This document shows positions 1-8,308 of a stretch of 64,000 nucleotides of DNA, piece by piece. The stretch comes from Burkholderiales bacterium. Lineage in GTDB: Bacteria; Pseudomonadota; Gammaproteobacteria; Burkholderiales; Burkholderiaceae_C. Where the stretch lies: NCBI GenBank assembly GCA_021414305.1, contig JAIOOS010000012.1, forward strand, positions 124,001 through 188,000, written 5' to 3'. The translations under genes and the position numbers were made by a program. The notes beneath the pieces were generated by a model. That model made no database searches and was not told the DNA's origin. It saw only the letters and a program-made list of their open reading frames with translations. How positions within the stretch are numbered: position 1 is the stretch's first letter; each line of letters starts with the position of its first letter.

Positions 1-1
1 G

Positions 2-271
2 GTGAGGCGACACCTCGGCGTTTCAGCCTCGCACGCCTACGGCGGCTTTCTCGCCACGTTGACGACCTGGGCAGAAGACCACGAGATTCCTTACCGCGGC
101 GTCCGGGCCGGCACGATCAAACGTCACGCCACCGGCAAGGGCAACGCCAACAAGCTCGCGGTCATCGCCGGGGTCCGCGCTCTGGGGTTCGCCCCGAGCG
201 ACGCCAACGAGGCCGAGGCCACCGCGCTGCTTTCGCTGGTGGCGCTCGCCCCAGGTGGGGAGCGCTCGTGA
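2..271 (+). CDS. RuvC-like Holliday junction resolvase, C-terminal part (5' end outside window)
   Basis: The reading frame is open from the window edge and ends at TGA 269-271, so only the C-terminal ~89 residues are visible. The pattern VRRHLG...AYGGFLATLT...EIPYRGV..GTIKRHATGKGNA.K..VI...RALGF.P.D.NEA.A is what I recognise from the RuvC-like crossover-junction endodeoxyribonucleases of phages and prophages, where the NEA segment carries a late acidic active-site residue of the RNase H fold. It would act on branched DNA. Family assignment is by motif memory and the catalytic N-terminal Asp is not visible. The gene next to it is a chromosomal sensor kinase, so this may be the border or a relic of a prophage. 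The true start lies upstream of base 1; position 2 is only a frame position. Confidence 0.6.
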   Translation: MRRHLGVSASHAYGGFLATLTTWAEDHEIPYRGVRAGTIKRHATGKGNANKLAVIAGVRALGFAPSDANEAEATALLSLVALAPGGERS

Positions 272-303
272 AGAGGCGCGGGGAATGACCCCATCCGCGG
301 AAG

Positions 304-2193
304 TCAAACGAGGGCTGCAGCTGTGTCGCCGGAAACTCGAGTGGTGCTGGCGGGAAGGTCGAACGTAAAAACCGCGCCGCCCGAGGCCTTGTTGGTGACA
401 CGCAGCTGCCCCCCGTGACTTTCGACGATCGAGCTGCACACCGCCAGGCCCATGCCGAGGCCCTTCTCCTTGGTGCTGAGGAAAGGCGTGAACGTGCCCT
501 CGAGCAAGTGGCTCGGCACGCCGCCACCTTGATCCTCGACACTCAGCCTCACCCCTCCGTCGATCTTCGAGGCCCCGATGACGACGAGGCGCGCTCCCGG
601 TGCGTTTCGCTCCATCGCGTCGCACGCATTGATGACCAGGTTGATCAGCACTTGAAGGAGTTGGGTGCGGTCGGCGAGCACCGGAGGGCAATCGTCGGCG
701 ACGTGCGCCTCGAGTCTCGCCTGTCGCACGATCAGCTCGCTCTCGACGAGTTTCGACAGCTCGCCCACCACCTCGCTGATATCGAGGGCCTGCTTGGGCA
801 CTTCTTCCTTCGAGAGCATCCGACGCAGGTTGGCGATGATCTCGCCGGCACGCTGGTCGTTGCGGATGATGGCGTCGAGGCTTTCGACCACCTCGGCCAG
901 ATCGGCTGGATCCTGTTGCAGGAACAGCTGCGCCGCCTGGGCGTTGCTGAGGATCGCGCCCAGGGGTTGATTCAGCTCGTGGGCCACGGACAGCGACATC
1001 GCACTGAGCATGGCAACTCGCGAGAGGTGCGCGAGTTCGTGGCGCTGCACATGCGCCTGCAACTCGGCCCCTTTGCGCTTGCGCGCTTCGATCAGGAGCG
1101 TTGCGATCAGGGCCGCCTGGAGCACGATCAGGGCGATGGCAGCCAGCGCGTGGTAGCGGTACCGGTCCCAGAACGACGGCTCGCGAAACAGCACGACCGC
1201 ATCGGCAGGCAGGAGATCCTCGCTGATGCGCCAGCGCCGGAGCTCGCGCCAGTCGACATAGGGATGCATCGAAAGCGGCTCGGGGAGTTTTACTTCGCTC
1301 GGCGGAGTACCGGCAAGGATCGCCTTCGCGATGGTGGACGCCTGGTTTGTCAGCGCGTCGGCCGGAACGCCGACACTGCCTACGGCTCCGTTCCCCACGG
1401 CGTTCATGGTGATGTGGAAGACGGGTGCCCTTGCCGTCGGCTGCACACGCCGCAGCACCGTCACCGAGCCGGGAAAGTAACGGCCCGCGCCGTCGCGGCT
1501 GAACGCACCGCCAAGGATCACGGCCTCCGGCCCGAGCGCCGCCAGCGCACGCCCGACCTCCTCGATCGGGAGGCTGGAAACGCTGCGAATCGGCAGCTCG
1601 GGCGCGACCTTGGCGGCCGCGTCGCGCAGCCGCCCCTCCCATACCTGGTCGAACTCCGTCGTCCCGAAGAGAAGCACGAGTTCCCTGGTGGCTGGTCGCA
1701 GCCGCAGGGCGAGCCGCAACACGGGTTCCGCGTCGATCTCGGCGCCGACACCCACGAAGTCCGCCGGCAGCCGCTTGGTCGCCAAGGTCGCCTTTCGCAC
1801 GTCCAGGAAGACCACCGGGACACCGGGAAGCATCTGGTCGCGATACTTCAACAGGTAGGTGAGCGCAACCGGGCCAGACGCGAAGATCAGGTCGATCTTC
1901 GTGCCGGCATAGCGATCGTGCAGGAAGGTCGCCAGGCGCTCCGCATGCTCCGGCCCGACGAAGCGAGCGCTGTCGATGTACTCGGTAAAGAACTGCGTCT
2001 CACCGTCGGCCGGGCTGCGAAACGACTCGCGCAGCGATGCATCGAAGAGTACGGCCGTGGCCTCGCTGCCGTGGAACAGCACCACGTTCTTCGCGCGGGC
2101 CAGCTCCGCGCACGTCGCCGTGGTGGAGAACAGGCCAACGACAACCCATGCCAGAAGAAGAAGTCCCCGCTGCCTGGCTGCAGTCCAATTCAT
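304..2193 (-). CDS. Membrane sensor histidine kinase with ABC-substrate-binding-like sensor domain
   Basis: A 629-residue kinase. The ATG at 2193 is chosen because it directly precedes a signal-peptide-like segment (residues 1-29); an upstream ATG at 2349 would add an unlikely basic stretch and overlap the neighbour's promoter region. Residues 30-340 resemble the periplasmic 'ABC transporter substrate binding' fold (motifs VVLFHGSEAT, LIFASGPVAL, PGVPVVFLDV). One transmembrane helix lies at ~349-368. The HisKA box is SVAHELNQPLGAIL with phosphoacceptor His405, followed by an N-box (INLVINACDA, Asn522) and G-boxes DQGGG (554-558) and GLGMGL (578-583), so the ATPase part looks intact. There is no fused receiver. 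The likely partner is the divergent receiver gene whose start is 167 bp away. The signal is unknown; the sensor fold suggests a small extracellular solute. Confidence 0.85.
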   Translation of the reverse strand: MNWTAARQRGLLLLAWVVVGLFSTTATCAELARAKNVVLFHGSEATAVLFDASLRESFRSPADGETQFFTEYIDSARFVGPEHAERLATFLHDRYAGTKIDLIFASGPVALTYLLKYRDQMLPGVPVVFLDVRKATLATKRLPADFVGVGAEIDAEPVLRLALRLRPATRELVLLFGTTEFDQVWEGRLRDAAAKVAPELPIRSVSSLPIEEVGRALAALGPEAVILGGAFSRDGAGRYFPGSVTVLRRVQPTARAPVFHITMNAVGNGAVGSVGVPADALTNQASTIAKAILAGTPPSEVKLPEPLSMHPYVDWRELRRWRISEDLLPADAVVLFREPSFWDRYRYHALAAIALIVLQAALIATLLIEARKRKGAELQAHVQRHELAHLSRVAMLSAMSLSVAHELNQPLGAILSNAQAAQLFLQQDPADLAEVVESLDAIIRNDQRAGEIIANLRRMLSKEEVPKQALDISEVVGELSKLVESELIVRQARLEAHVADDCPPVLADRTQLLQVLINLVINACDAMERNAPGARLVVIGASKIDGGVRLSVEDQGGGVPSHLLEGTFTPFLSTKEKGLGMGLAVCSSIVESHGGQLRVTNKASGGAVFTFDLPASTTRVSGDTAAALV

Positions 2194-2360
2194 GGCTATC
2201 AAAGTATAGGAGCGTCTACTTGCCGGCCGTCGAAGGCGAGGCCGCTGGGCGAGTGACGAGCAAGAAGAGCTCCTCGGAAACAATCGCCGCGTAAAGTCAT
2301 GCGGAGCGATCGAAGGTTCGAATTCGAGAATCAACCAGACACGGACCAATCGTCACCGAC

Positions 2361-2768
2361 ATGAAGGCCTCAGCCCAGACAGCGGTCATCCGCGTCATCG
2401 ATGACGACGAGGACTTTCGTCCTGCGGTTTCCCGCCTGCTACGCGCACTCGGCTACGCCGTCCGAATGTATTCCAGCGCCGCAGAGTATCTGGATGCTCA
2501 AGAAGACAACGCGCCCGGTTGCATCTTGCTGGACGTGCACATGCCCGAAATGACGGGGCTCGAGTTGCAAACGGTTCTTGCCGGTCGCAAGGATGTCTTG
2601 CCCATCATCTTGATCAGTGGAAGCGGTGACGTCTGGGACGCCGCGAGAGTGACCCGGGCCGGAGCGTTTGCCTATTTCGGCAAGCTGACGGATCAGCGCG
2701 AGTTGGCCGGGGCCATCGCCGCCGCCATCGCGGCTCACCGGCCGAGCTCACCCAAGCCTGCTCTTTGA
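2361..2768 (+). CDS. Single-domain response regulator (FixJ-type receiver)
   Basis: A 135-residue protein that is only a receiver domain: acidic pocket DDDED at residues 14-18, phosphoacceptor Asp58 in LLDVHMPEMTGLEL, switch Ser86 in ISGSGD, and conserved Lys108 in YFGKLTD, where the Pro usually found after this Lys is missing. The order and spacing match the N-terminal half of FixJ/NarL regulators, but no HTH output domain follows. It probably passes phosphate on, acts as a sink, or regulates by protein contact. It is divergent from the kinase at 304-2193 and presumably its partner. Its 3' end converges with the FG-GAP gene 22 bp away. Confidence 0.85.
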   Translation: MKASAQTAVIRVIDDDEDFRPAVSRLLRALGYAVRMYSSAAEYLDAQEDNAPGCILLDVHMPEMTGLELQTVLAGRKDVLPIILISGSGDVWDAARVTRAGAFAYFGKLTDQRELAGAIAAAIAAHRPSSPKPAL

Positions 2769-2790
2769 CCGTCGCGACGCGCTCGCGACC

Positions 2791-5700
2791 TCAGTCGACC
2801 ACCAGCGTGTAGGCGATGGTGCGCGAGGCGCTGCCGTCGGTGGCGGTCACCGTCACGTTGTAGGTCCCGGCCGGGGTGCCGGTGCCGCCCGGCCCACCGG
2901 GGGCGGCGCCATCGCCACCGCCGCCGCAACCGTGCAGGGCCAGGCCGCCCGTCGCCAACAGTGCCGCGAGTCCGAACCGATGCAGGGGCGTCGCGAACAT
3001 GCCGCGTCGCCTCAGTGCGAGCAGTGCGAGGCTCGCGAGCACGAGCGCCGCAGGCAGCGCAGGGTCGATGGCGCCCGGCGCTCCCGGATCCGCTCGACCC
3101 ACCCATCCCATGGCCGCGGCCGCGGTGGTGCTGATCGTCAGCGTCGTCGAGACCGGCGTCGTCCCGCTCAGCGGCAGTGAAGCCGGTGAGAAGCTGCAAG
3201 CCGCGCCTGCCGGCAGGCCGCTGCACGAGAACCCGACCGTGCCGCTGAAGCCACTCCCCGGCGTGAGGCTCAGCGTGGCCTGCACCGACTGCCCGGCCTT
3301 GACGGTGCCGGTCGTGCTGTCGGCGCCCACCGAGAACCCGGGCGGCGGCGCCACGGCGGTGCCAGCGCTCAGGAGCTGCACGTTGCCGACGATCACGTCG
3401 GGCCTGGCGTCGCCGTTGAATTCGACGACCCGCGTCGCGCCGCCGATCGGCAGGACCAGCGCGAGGTTGGGCAGGTAGCTGCCGGCGCTGCCCAGCGGCG
3501 CGAGCGTGCCGTCGCCGTTGCCGAAGACGATGCCGCTGGTGCCGAACGGGTTGGCGATCAGCACGTCGGTCTTGCCGTCGGCGTTGAAGTCGGCCACGGC
3601 GAGCTGCTGGCCGTTGCCGAGCGCCTGGGCGGCGAAGGTGGTGCGGGCGGGCGGCTTGAAGCTGCCGTCGCCGTTGCCGAGCGCGAGCGCCACCTGCAGG
3701 TTGTAGCCGCTCGACGAGCCGAGGATCGCCATGTCGAGGGTGCCGTCGCCGTTCATGTCGGCCACGACCAGCGGCACGGGCTGGGTGTCGGCGTAGTAGC
3801 GGGTCATGATCTCCGGGCCGGCCACGGTGGCCGGGGCCGCGAAGGTGCCGTCGCCGCGGCCGAGCGCGACCTGCACGTTGGAGACCGGGGCGCTGAGCGT
3901 CCTGTCGATGGTCGAGGTCTGCGTGATCATCACCAGATCGAGCTTGCCGTCCTTGTTGAGGTCGACGAACTGCTGCACCACGGAGCTGAGGTTCTGGAAG
4001 CTGCCGTTGTCGGTGCCCGAATAGAAGGTGAAGGTCTGCGGCGCCCTGAAGCTGCCGTCGCCGTTGCCGAGTTGCACCGCCGTGCCCACGGTCCGCTGGT
4101 TGGTGGCGTAGGCGGTGCTGGCGTAGGCGTACACCAGGTCGGCCTTGCCGTCGCCGTTGACGTCGGCGAGGCGCACGTTGCTCAGCTTCGGGTTGTAGTC
4201 GAAGTCGGGGCTGGCGGTGAACGCCGGCGCCGGCAGGAACGTGGGCGTGGCGAAGCCGCCGCTGCCGTTGCCGCGGGCGATGAGCAGGCCGGGCGAATAG
4301 AAGTCGGCAGTGCTGTTGCGGGCCACGAAGTCGCGGCCCAGGATCACGAGGTCGATGTTGCCGTCGCCGTCGACATCGGCGAGGTCGAACGAATCGATCT
4401 CGCCGATGCCCTGGGTCAGGCCGCCGTAGACCAGCGAGTTCAGCAGCAGGGTGGAGACGGCGGTGAAGCCGCCGCTGCCGTCGCCCTTCCAGGTGGTGAA
4501 CGAGCGGTCGGCATTCGGGGCCACGCCGTCGAGCTTGCCGTCCTTGTCGAGGTCGACCAGGTTGTGGCCGGTGTAGACGAAGGGCTGCAGCGGCGCCCCG
4601 GCGAAGCTGCCGTCGCCGCGGCCCATGAGGGCGTAGCCCTGGTTCACGCCGTACTGGTCGCCGCCGAGGAAGCCGCCGTTGCCGAGGCCGACCCAGAGGT
4701 CGAGGTGGCCGTCGCCGTCGAGGTCGGTGGCGGTGACGTAGCCGACACTGTCGTTGTTGGCATACGCGCGGCCGGGGGTGAAGCTGCCGTCGCCGCGGCC
4801 GAGGTGGATCTGCATCGAGTCGCCGGTGCCGACCACGACGTCGACCTTGCCGTCTTCGTTGAAGTCGCCGGTCGCGAGATTGGGGCCGTAGCTGTTGCTC
4901 GAGGTCGGCGCTGGAAAGGCGAAGGCCGGCGCCGGCGCGAGGCCGCCGCTGCCGTTGTTCAGCAGCACCAGGCCGTTGGAGCCGACGATGTCGGCCTTGC
5001 CGGTGCCGCGCAGGTCGGCGGCGACCATCGTGACGAGCAGGCCGTTGTAGCTGGTCGTCGGCGTGGCGACCGGGAAGGTGGCAGCGGCACCGAACGTGCC
5101 GTCGCCGCGGCCGCGCAGGATGGCGATGCTCTGCTCGTCGCGGTTCGTGGTGGTGTTGAGGGTCGAGCCGGCGACGACGAGATCGAGCTTGCCGTCGCCG
5201 TCGAGATCGGTCAGCACCGCGGCGCGGCTGCGGCTGCCGGTGGCAGCGTAGGTGACGGGCGCTCCGATCGAGCCGTCGGCATGGGCCAGGAAGACGGTCA
5301 CGTTGCTGGACATCATGTCGAGCACGACGATGTCGGCGAGGCCGTCGCCGTTCAGGTCGCCGGCGGTCATGCCGGCGATGTCGCGGACGGTGGTGTCGGT
5401 GTTGTAGGAGTGGACGGTGCGGGTCGCGGCGTCGACGGTGTTGTAGTAGAGCGCGTCGGTGTCGCCGGGGTAGTAGTAGCCGGTAGAGGCGAAGAACCAG
5501 AGGTTCTGGCTGGTGCGGCCGAGGAAGAAGCCGCGCCGGCTGCCGAGGCCGGCGGTGGCCGGGTCGGCGCAGCCGCGCGGAAAGGTACCGGCCTGCGTGC
5601 CCAGGCCGGCGGCGCCGTGCAGCACGTCCTGGAAGTTGGCGGTGGTGGCCTGCACGTTGATCGCCGGCGCGGTGAAGCTCAGCGTGTAGCTTCCTGTGAG

Positions 5701-6081
5701 CTCGGAGAGCGAGCAGTCGGCCTGGCGCTGCAGCACGAACGCCTGGCCCGACGCCACCCGAACCTGCGTGAGGTTGCCCTGGAACGGCGCGAGCCCGGGC
5801 GTGGGCGACGTGCCGGAGGCAAGCGCCTGGACCTTGCGCTGGGCGAGCATGGCCAGCCGGCCGACGCGCCCCTCGGCCGTCAGCGTGCGCCACTGCGGAT
5901 GCTGCTGCGCCTGGTGCGCACGCTGCAGGGCGACGCGCTGCTCGGCGGTGTACGCCGGGGCGGCGAGAGCCGCGTCGGCGAGGGCTTGGGCAGCGTTGGG
6001 CGCGAAGGTGCTGCCGGCGACCGCGAGCGCCAGCGGCACGCCGACCACCGCGACGGCAACTGCCTTGAACAGCGTTCTCAT
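2791..6081 (-). CDS. Secreted FG-GAP/VCBS-repeat protein with Ig-like domain and double-hydrophobic tail
   Basis: A 1,096-residue exoprotein. The start at 6081 is supported by a GGAGGG Shine-Dalgarno sequence and an immediately following signal peptide (MRTLFKAVAVAVVGV...). From about residue 230 to 900 I count twelve Ca2+-loop motifs of the FG-GAP/VCBS type (for example DLNGDGLADIVVLD, DVNGDGKADLVYAY, DFNADGKTDVLIAN), each followed by a GNGDGSF-like strand, so an integrin-alpha-type beta-propeller is expected. An Ig-like segment follows (GTVKAGQSVQATLSLTPGSG...). The C-terminus is unusual: a hydrophobic helix, RRR, a second hydrophobic helix ending LHGCGGGG, and a final ~40-residue strand-rich stretch. 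The protein at 25021-26712 has the same kind of tail. The role is probably surface adhesion or a scaffold. The upstream flank is the gene-poor 6082-6904 stretch. Confidence 0.85.
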   Translation of the reverse strand: MRTLFKAVAVAVVGVPLALAVAGSTFAPNAAQALADAALAAPAYTAEQRVALQRAHQAQQHPQWRTLTAEGRVGRLAMLAQRKVQALASGTSPTPGLAPFQGNLTQVRVASGQAFVLQRQADCSLSELTGSYTLSFTAPAINVQATTANFQDVLHGAAGLGTQAGTFPRGCADPATAGLGSRRGFFLGRTSQNLWFFASTGYYYPGDTDALYYNTVDAATRTVHSYNTDTTVRDIAGMTAGDLNGDGLADIVVLDMMSSNVTVFLAHADGSIGAPVTYAATGSRSRAAVLTDLDGDGKLDLVVAGSTLNTTTNRDEQSIAILRGRGDGTFGAAATFPVATPTTSYNGLLVTMVAADLRGTGKADIVGSNGLVLLNNGSGGLAPAPAFAFPAPTSSNSYGPNLATGDFNEDGKVDVVVGTGDSMQIHLGRGDGSFTPGRAYANNDSVGYVTATDLDGDGHLDLWVGLGNGGFLGGDQYGVNQGYALMGRGDGSFAGAPLQPFVYTGHNLVDLDKDGKLDGVAPNADRSFTTWKGDGSGGFTAVSTLLLNSLVYGGLTQGIGEIDSFDLADVDGDGNIDLVILGRDFVARNSTADFYSPGLLIARGNGSGGFATPTFLPAPAFTASPDFDYNPKLSNVRLADVNGDGKADLVYAYASTAYATNQRTVGTAVQLGNGDGSFRAPQTFTFYSGTDNGSFQNLSSVVQQFVDLNKDGKLDLVMITQTSTIDRTLSAPVSNVQVALGRGDGTFAAPATVAGPEIMTRYYADTQPVPLVVADMNGDGTLDMAILGSSSGYNLQVALALGNGDGSFKPPARTTFAAQALGNGQQLAVADFNADGKTDVLIANPFGTSGIVFGNGDGTLAPLGSAGSYLPNLALVLPIGGATRVVEFNGDARPDVIVGNVQLLSAGTAVAPPPGFSVGADSTTGTVKAGQSVQATLSLTPGSGFSGTVGFSCSGLPAGAACSFSPASLPLSGTTPVSTTLTISTTAAAAMGWVGRADPGAPGAIDPALPAALVLASLALLALRRRGMFATPLHRFGLAALLATGGLALHGCGGGGDGAAPGGPGGTGTPAGTYNVTVTATDGSASRTIAYTLVVD

Positions 6082-6904
6082 GGGCTCGTCCCTCCAGGAT
6101 GGTTCGATGCGCGGGGGTGCCCTCGCATCGCCTCCTTTCATCGTCGGTGCGCCGACCGGCGGCGGCAACCGAATGGAGGTGACGAAGAGGTGACATGCGA
6201 CCGCCGCGAAGGCTCGGGGCACGGGGAGCGCTCCCGAGCTCGCCGCCGAGGATCCGAGGCACGAAAGGACGGGCTACTTCGCCGAGCAGGGTCCGATCAG
6301 GCCGGCTTCACGGACGAAGGCCAGGTGCTCGAGATCGCGTCGCGCCGAGAGTTCTTCGACGAGCCGCTTCACGACCGCGCGAGGTGGCTTCCGGCTGATC
6401 CGTTGCGCGCGTCGTCGAGAGGAGTCGACTAGGTGCAGCCAGTCGGCTCTCTCGGTCGAATGTCAGCTGATGTCCAAAGCTGACGATAGACGGTTCCCTT
6501 TGCGAGTGGCTAGTCCACTTCGGAAGCGGTCGTCGGCCACCGAAGCCGGGGCTTGACGTCCGCTTCTTCGCGCGGCGAACAGGAGCTATCGGGCCATCAG
6601 CTGACGGTGACGACGGGCAGCTTCCTGGCATCCTGTCTCATCGAGGTCGCGGCGGAAGCAACCGCAGAGGTACCTCTGGTCTTCGGTGCCTATGCGATGC
6701 CCAGTACAAGACCGGGGAGCAAGCCCTGAAGGGCCCGCAGGATGCCGGGCTGGGAAGCGACCGGATGGACGCAACGACATCATCTGTCGCAACAACGCGA
6801 TGGCAGCCTGCGATGTCTCGCCGAACCGGCCCAAGGTCAAGGCTATCGAGGCGATCATCAAGCTCATCTCCGAGGCGAGAAGAACTGGCACCGCGAGGCC
6901 GGCA
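6082..6904. other. Gene-poor stretch, possible decayed coding fragments
   Basis: About 820 bp between the FG-GAP gene and the TetR gene in which I cannot support an intact gene. On the minus strand a protein-like frame runs from ~6438 to a TAG at 6274-6276 (containing KPPRAVVKRLVEELSARRD and LEHLAFVREAGLIGP) but has no ATG; only an internal GTG could start a ~32-residue peptide. A second minus-strand frame ending at 6586 contains GTEDQRYLCGCFRRDLDETG, again without a credible start. Local base composition is less G+C rich than the flanks around 6430-6620. These look like remnants of lost genes; no repeat or IS end is obvious. Confidence 0.35.
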
Positions 6905-7609
6905 TCAGCCGCGCGGCCGGCGGCGTGCCCGAGGCGACAGCGGCTGCAACGGGGCGAGGTGCTGGCGCAGCATCGGTGCCACGGCCTGCCTCGCCAATGC
7001 CGCGCGGCCGCCGCGGGGCAGGTCGGCGTCGAACTGGCCGGCGAGCAGCAGGTGCGCGAAGCCGTGCACCATCGACCAGGTGGCACGCAGCGCGTGCTCC
7101 TGCGCCAGTACCAGCGGCGTGCCCGACGCGACGGCGTAGAGGCCGCGGATGCCGTCCTCCAGCACCTGGTAGGAGGCATGCGCGCTGGCGACCAGGGCCT
7201 CGTCCTTGGTGAACAGGTCGGCGCGGAACATCAGTGCGAAGCGCCCGGGCCAGGTGAGCGCGAAGCCGACATAACCCACGCCTTGTTCGCACAAGCGCTC
7301 GAGCGGATCGTCGCCGCCTCGCGCGTTGCCGGCCTCGAGGGCCTCGGTGAGCTGGTCGAAGGCAAGCTTGGCGACCGCCGCGAGCAACCCGGCTGCATCG
7401 CCGAAGTGATGGGCCGGCGCCGCCGGTGAGACGCCCGAACGGCGGGCCACTTCGCGCAACGAGAAGCCCTGGGCACCGCGCTCGGCGATCAGGGCCTCGG
7501 TGGCGTCGATCAGGGCATCGCGCAGCGCGCCGTGGTGGTAGGCCTCGCGTGGCGCCGGGTCGTTGCCTGCTGCGGCAGCAGAGGATCGCGTGGATGACGG
7601 GCGGGACAT
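6905..7609 (-). CDS. TetR-family transcriptional regulator (WHG-type C-terminal domain)
   Basis: A 234-residue DNA-binding repressor. The N-terminal HTH is at residues ~25-80 with YHHGALRDALIDATEALIAE and FSLREVARRSGVSPAAPAHHF. The C-terminal part (LTWPGRFALMFRADLF, ALRATWSMVHGFAHLLL) matches the WHG-type ligand-binding half. It is divergently transcribed from the membrane protein gene at 7757. The intergenic region holds two copies of a TGAACA-G-TGTTCA operator, one perfect and one with two mismatches, overlapping a good sigma70 promoter, so it should repress the 7757 and possibly 8309 genes and itself. The inducer is not evident. Confidence 0.9.
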   Translation of the reverse strand: MSRPSSTRSSAAAAGNDPAPREAYHHGALRDALIDATEALIAERGAQGFSLREVARRSGVSPAAPAHHFGDAAGLLAAVAKLAFDQLTEALEAGNARGGDDPLERLCEQGVGYVGFALTWPGRFALMFRADLFTKDEALVASAHASYQVLEDGIRGLYAVASGTPLVLAQEHALRATWSMVHGFAHLLLAGQFDADLPRGGRAALARQAVAPMLRQHLAPLQPLSPRARRRPRG

Positions 7610-7655
7610 GGCGTGCTCCGGCGGCCCAGGCTCGGGCCGAGCAGTGGAGGAGGAC

Positions 7656-7702
7656 TTGACAGTGTTCAGATGATAGTCGATACTTTATCTGAACAGTGTT
7701 CA
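7656..7702 (+). promoter_or_regulatory. Sigma70 promoter with two TetR operator copies
   Basis: A -35 TTGACA at 7656-7661, a 17-bp spacer and a -10 GATACT at 7679-7684 give a good promoter for the gene at 7757. A perfect 13-bp palindrome TGAACAGTGTTCA lies at 7690-7702. A second copy with two mismatches lies at 7656-7668 and covers the -35. The sites are 34 bp apart. A longer inverted repeat, TGTTCAGAT (7663-7671) and ATCTGAACA (7687-7695), links the two. Binding of the adjacent TetR product here would block RNA polymerase. The operator assignment is inferred from the palindrome and divergent arrangement. Confidence 0.75.
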
Positions 7703-7756
7703 ATTACATCGATCCGCCACGCGGGCGATGAAACCTTTCCTCGCTGGAGATCCGTC

Positions 7757-8233
7757 ATGAGCCCGTTCCCCTTCCCCACCTCCGACGCCCTGTTCGGCGC
7801 CGCCAGCGGACTGGCGATGCTCGGCTGGATCGCGCTGGCCGTGTCCCCGGCGCGTGCGCGCTGGGCCGGCGCGGCGCGCCGGTTCGCCGGCCGCGTCGTG
7901 CCGCTGCTGCTGGCGGTGGTGTACGTGGTGCTGTTCGCACGCAATGGCATGGCCGACGGCGGCTATGGCTCGTTGGCGGAAGTGCGGCGACTGTTTGCGG
8001 TGCCGGAGCTGCTCACCGCCGGCTGGCTGCATTACCTTGCCTTCGACCTGTTCGTCGGCGCCTGGATCGCCGAACGCAGCGCCGAACTCGGCCTGCCGCA
8101 CCTGGCCTTGCTGCCGCTGCTCGTGCTGACCTTCCTGTTCGGCCCGGCCGGGCTACTGGCCTTCGTGATGCTGGGCGCCCCGATCCAGCGGTGGCGCCGC
8201 CGCGCAGCGGGCGCTGCGCCCGCTGCAGCCTGA
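7757..8233 (+). CDS. ABA4-like (DUF4281-type) membrane protein
   Basis: A 158-residue integral membrane protein with four predicted helices (around residues 8-28, 37-58, 85-110 and 115-140). The start at 7757 is chosen for the GGAGA ribosome site 6 nt upstream; the upstream extension would run through the operator region. The pattern LFGAASGLAMLGWIALAVSP...ARNGMADGGYGSLAEVRRLF...GWLHYLAFDLFVGAWIAE is typical of the ABA4-like family. The plant member is linked to neoxanthin formation; the function in bacteria is not established. It sits directly downstream of the TetR operators and 75 bp upstream of another membrane protein, so the two are probably one transcript. Confidence 0.8.
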   Translation: MSPFPFPTSDALFGAASGLAMLGWIALAVSPARARWAGAARRFAGRVVPLLLAVVYVVLFARNGMADGGYGSLAEVRRLFAVPELLTAGWLHYLAFDLFVGAWIAERSAELGLPHLALLPLLVLTFLFGPAGLLAFVMLGAPIQRWRRRAAGAAPAAA

Positions 8234-8308
8234 GGCGCAGGGCCGGATCTTTCCCCTCCTCCACTGCCCCCATCCGCTGTTCCACCCGCACTCATCGGAG
8301 CCCCGCCC

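Noticed and set aside
2735..6262. A 1,175-codon frame on the minus strand overlapping the FG-GAP gene
   Set aside because: Out-of-frame shadow: repetitive RR/AA/PP sequence with no FG-GAP motif, whereas the 2791-6081 frame has twelve.
4072..6432. A 786-codon plus-strand frame antisense to the FG-GAP gene
   Set aside because: Val/Gly/Ala-only low-complexity translation; mirrors the codon bias of the true gene.
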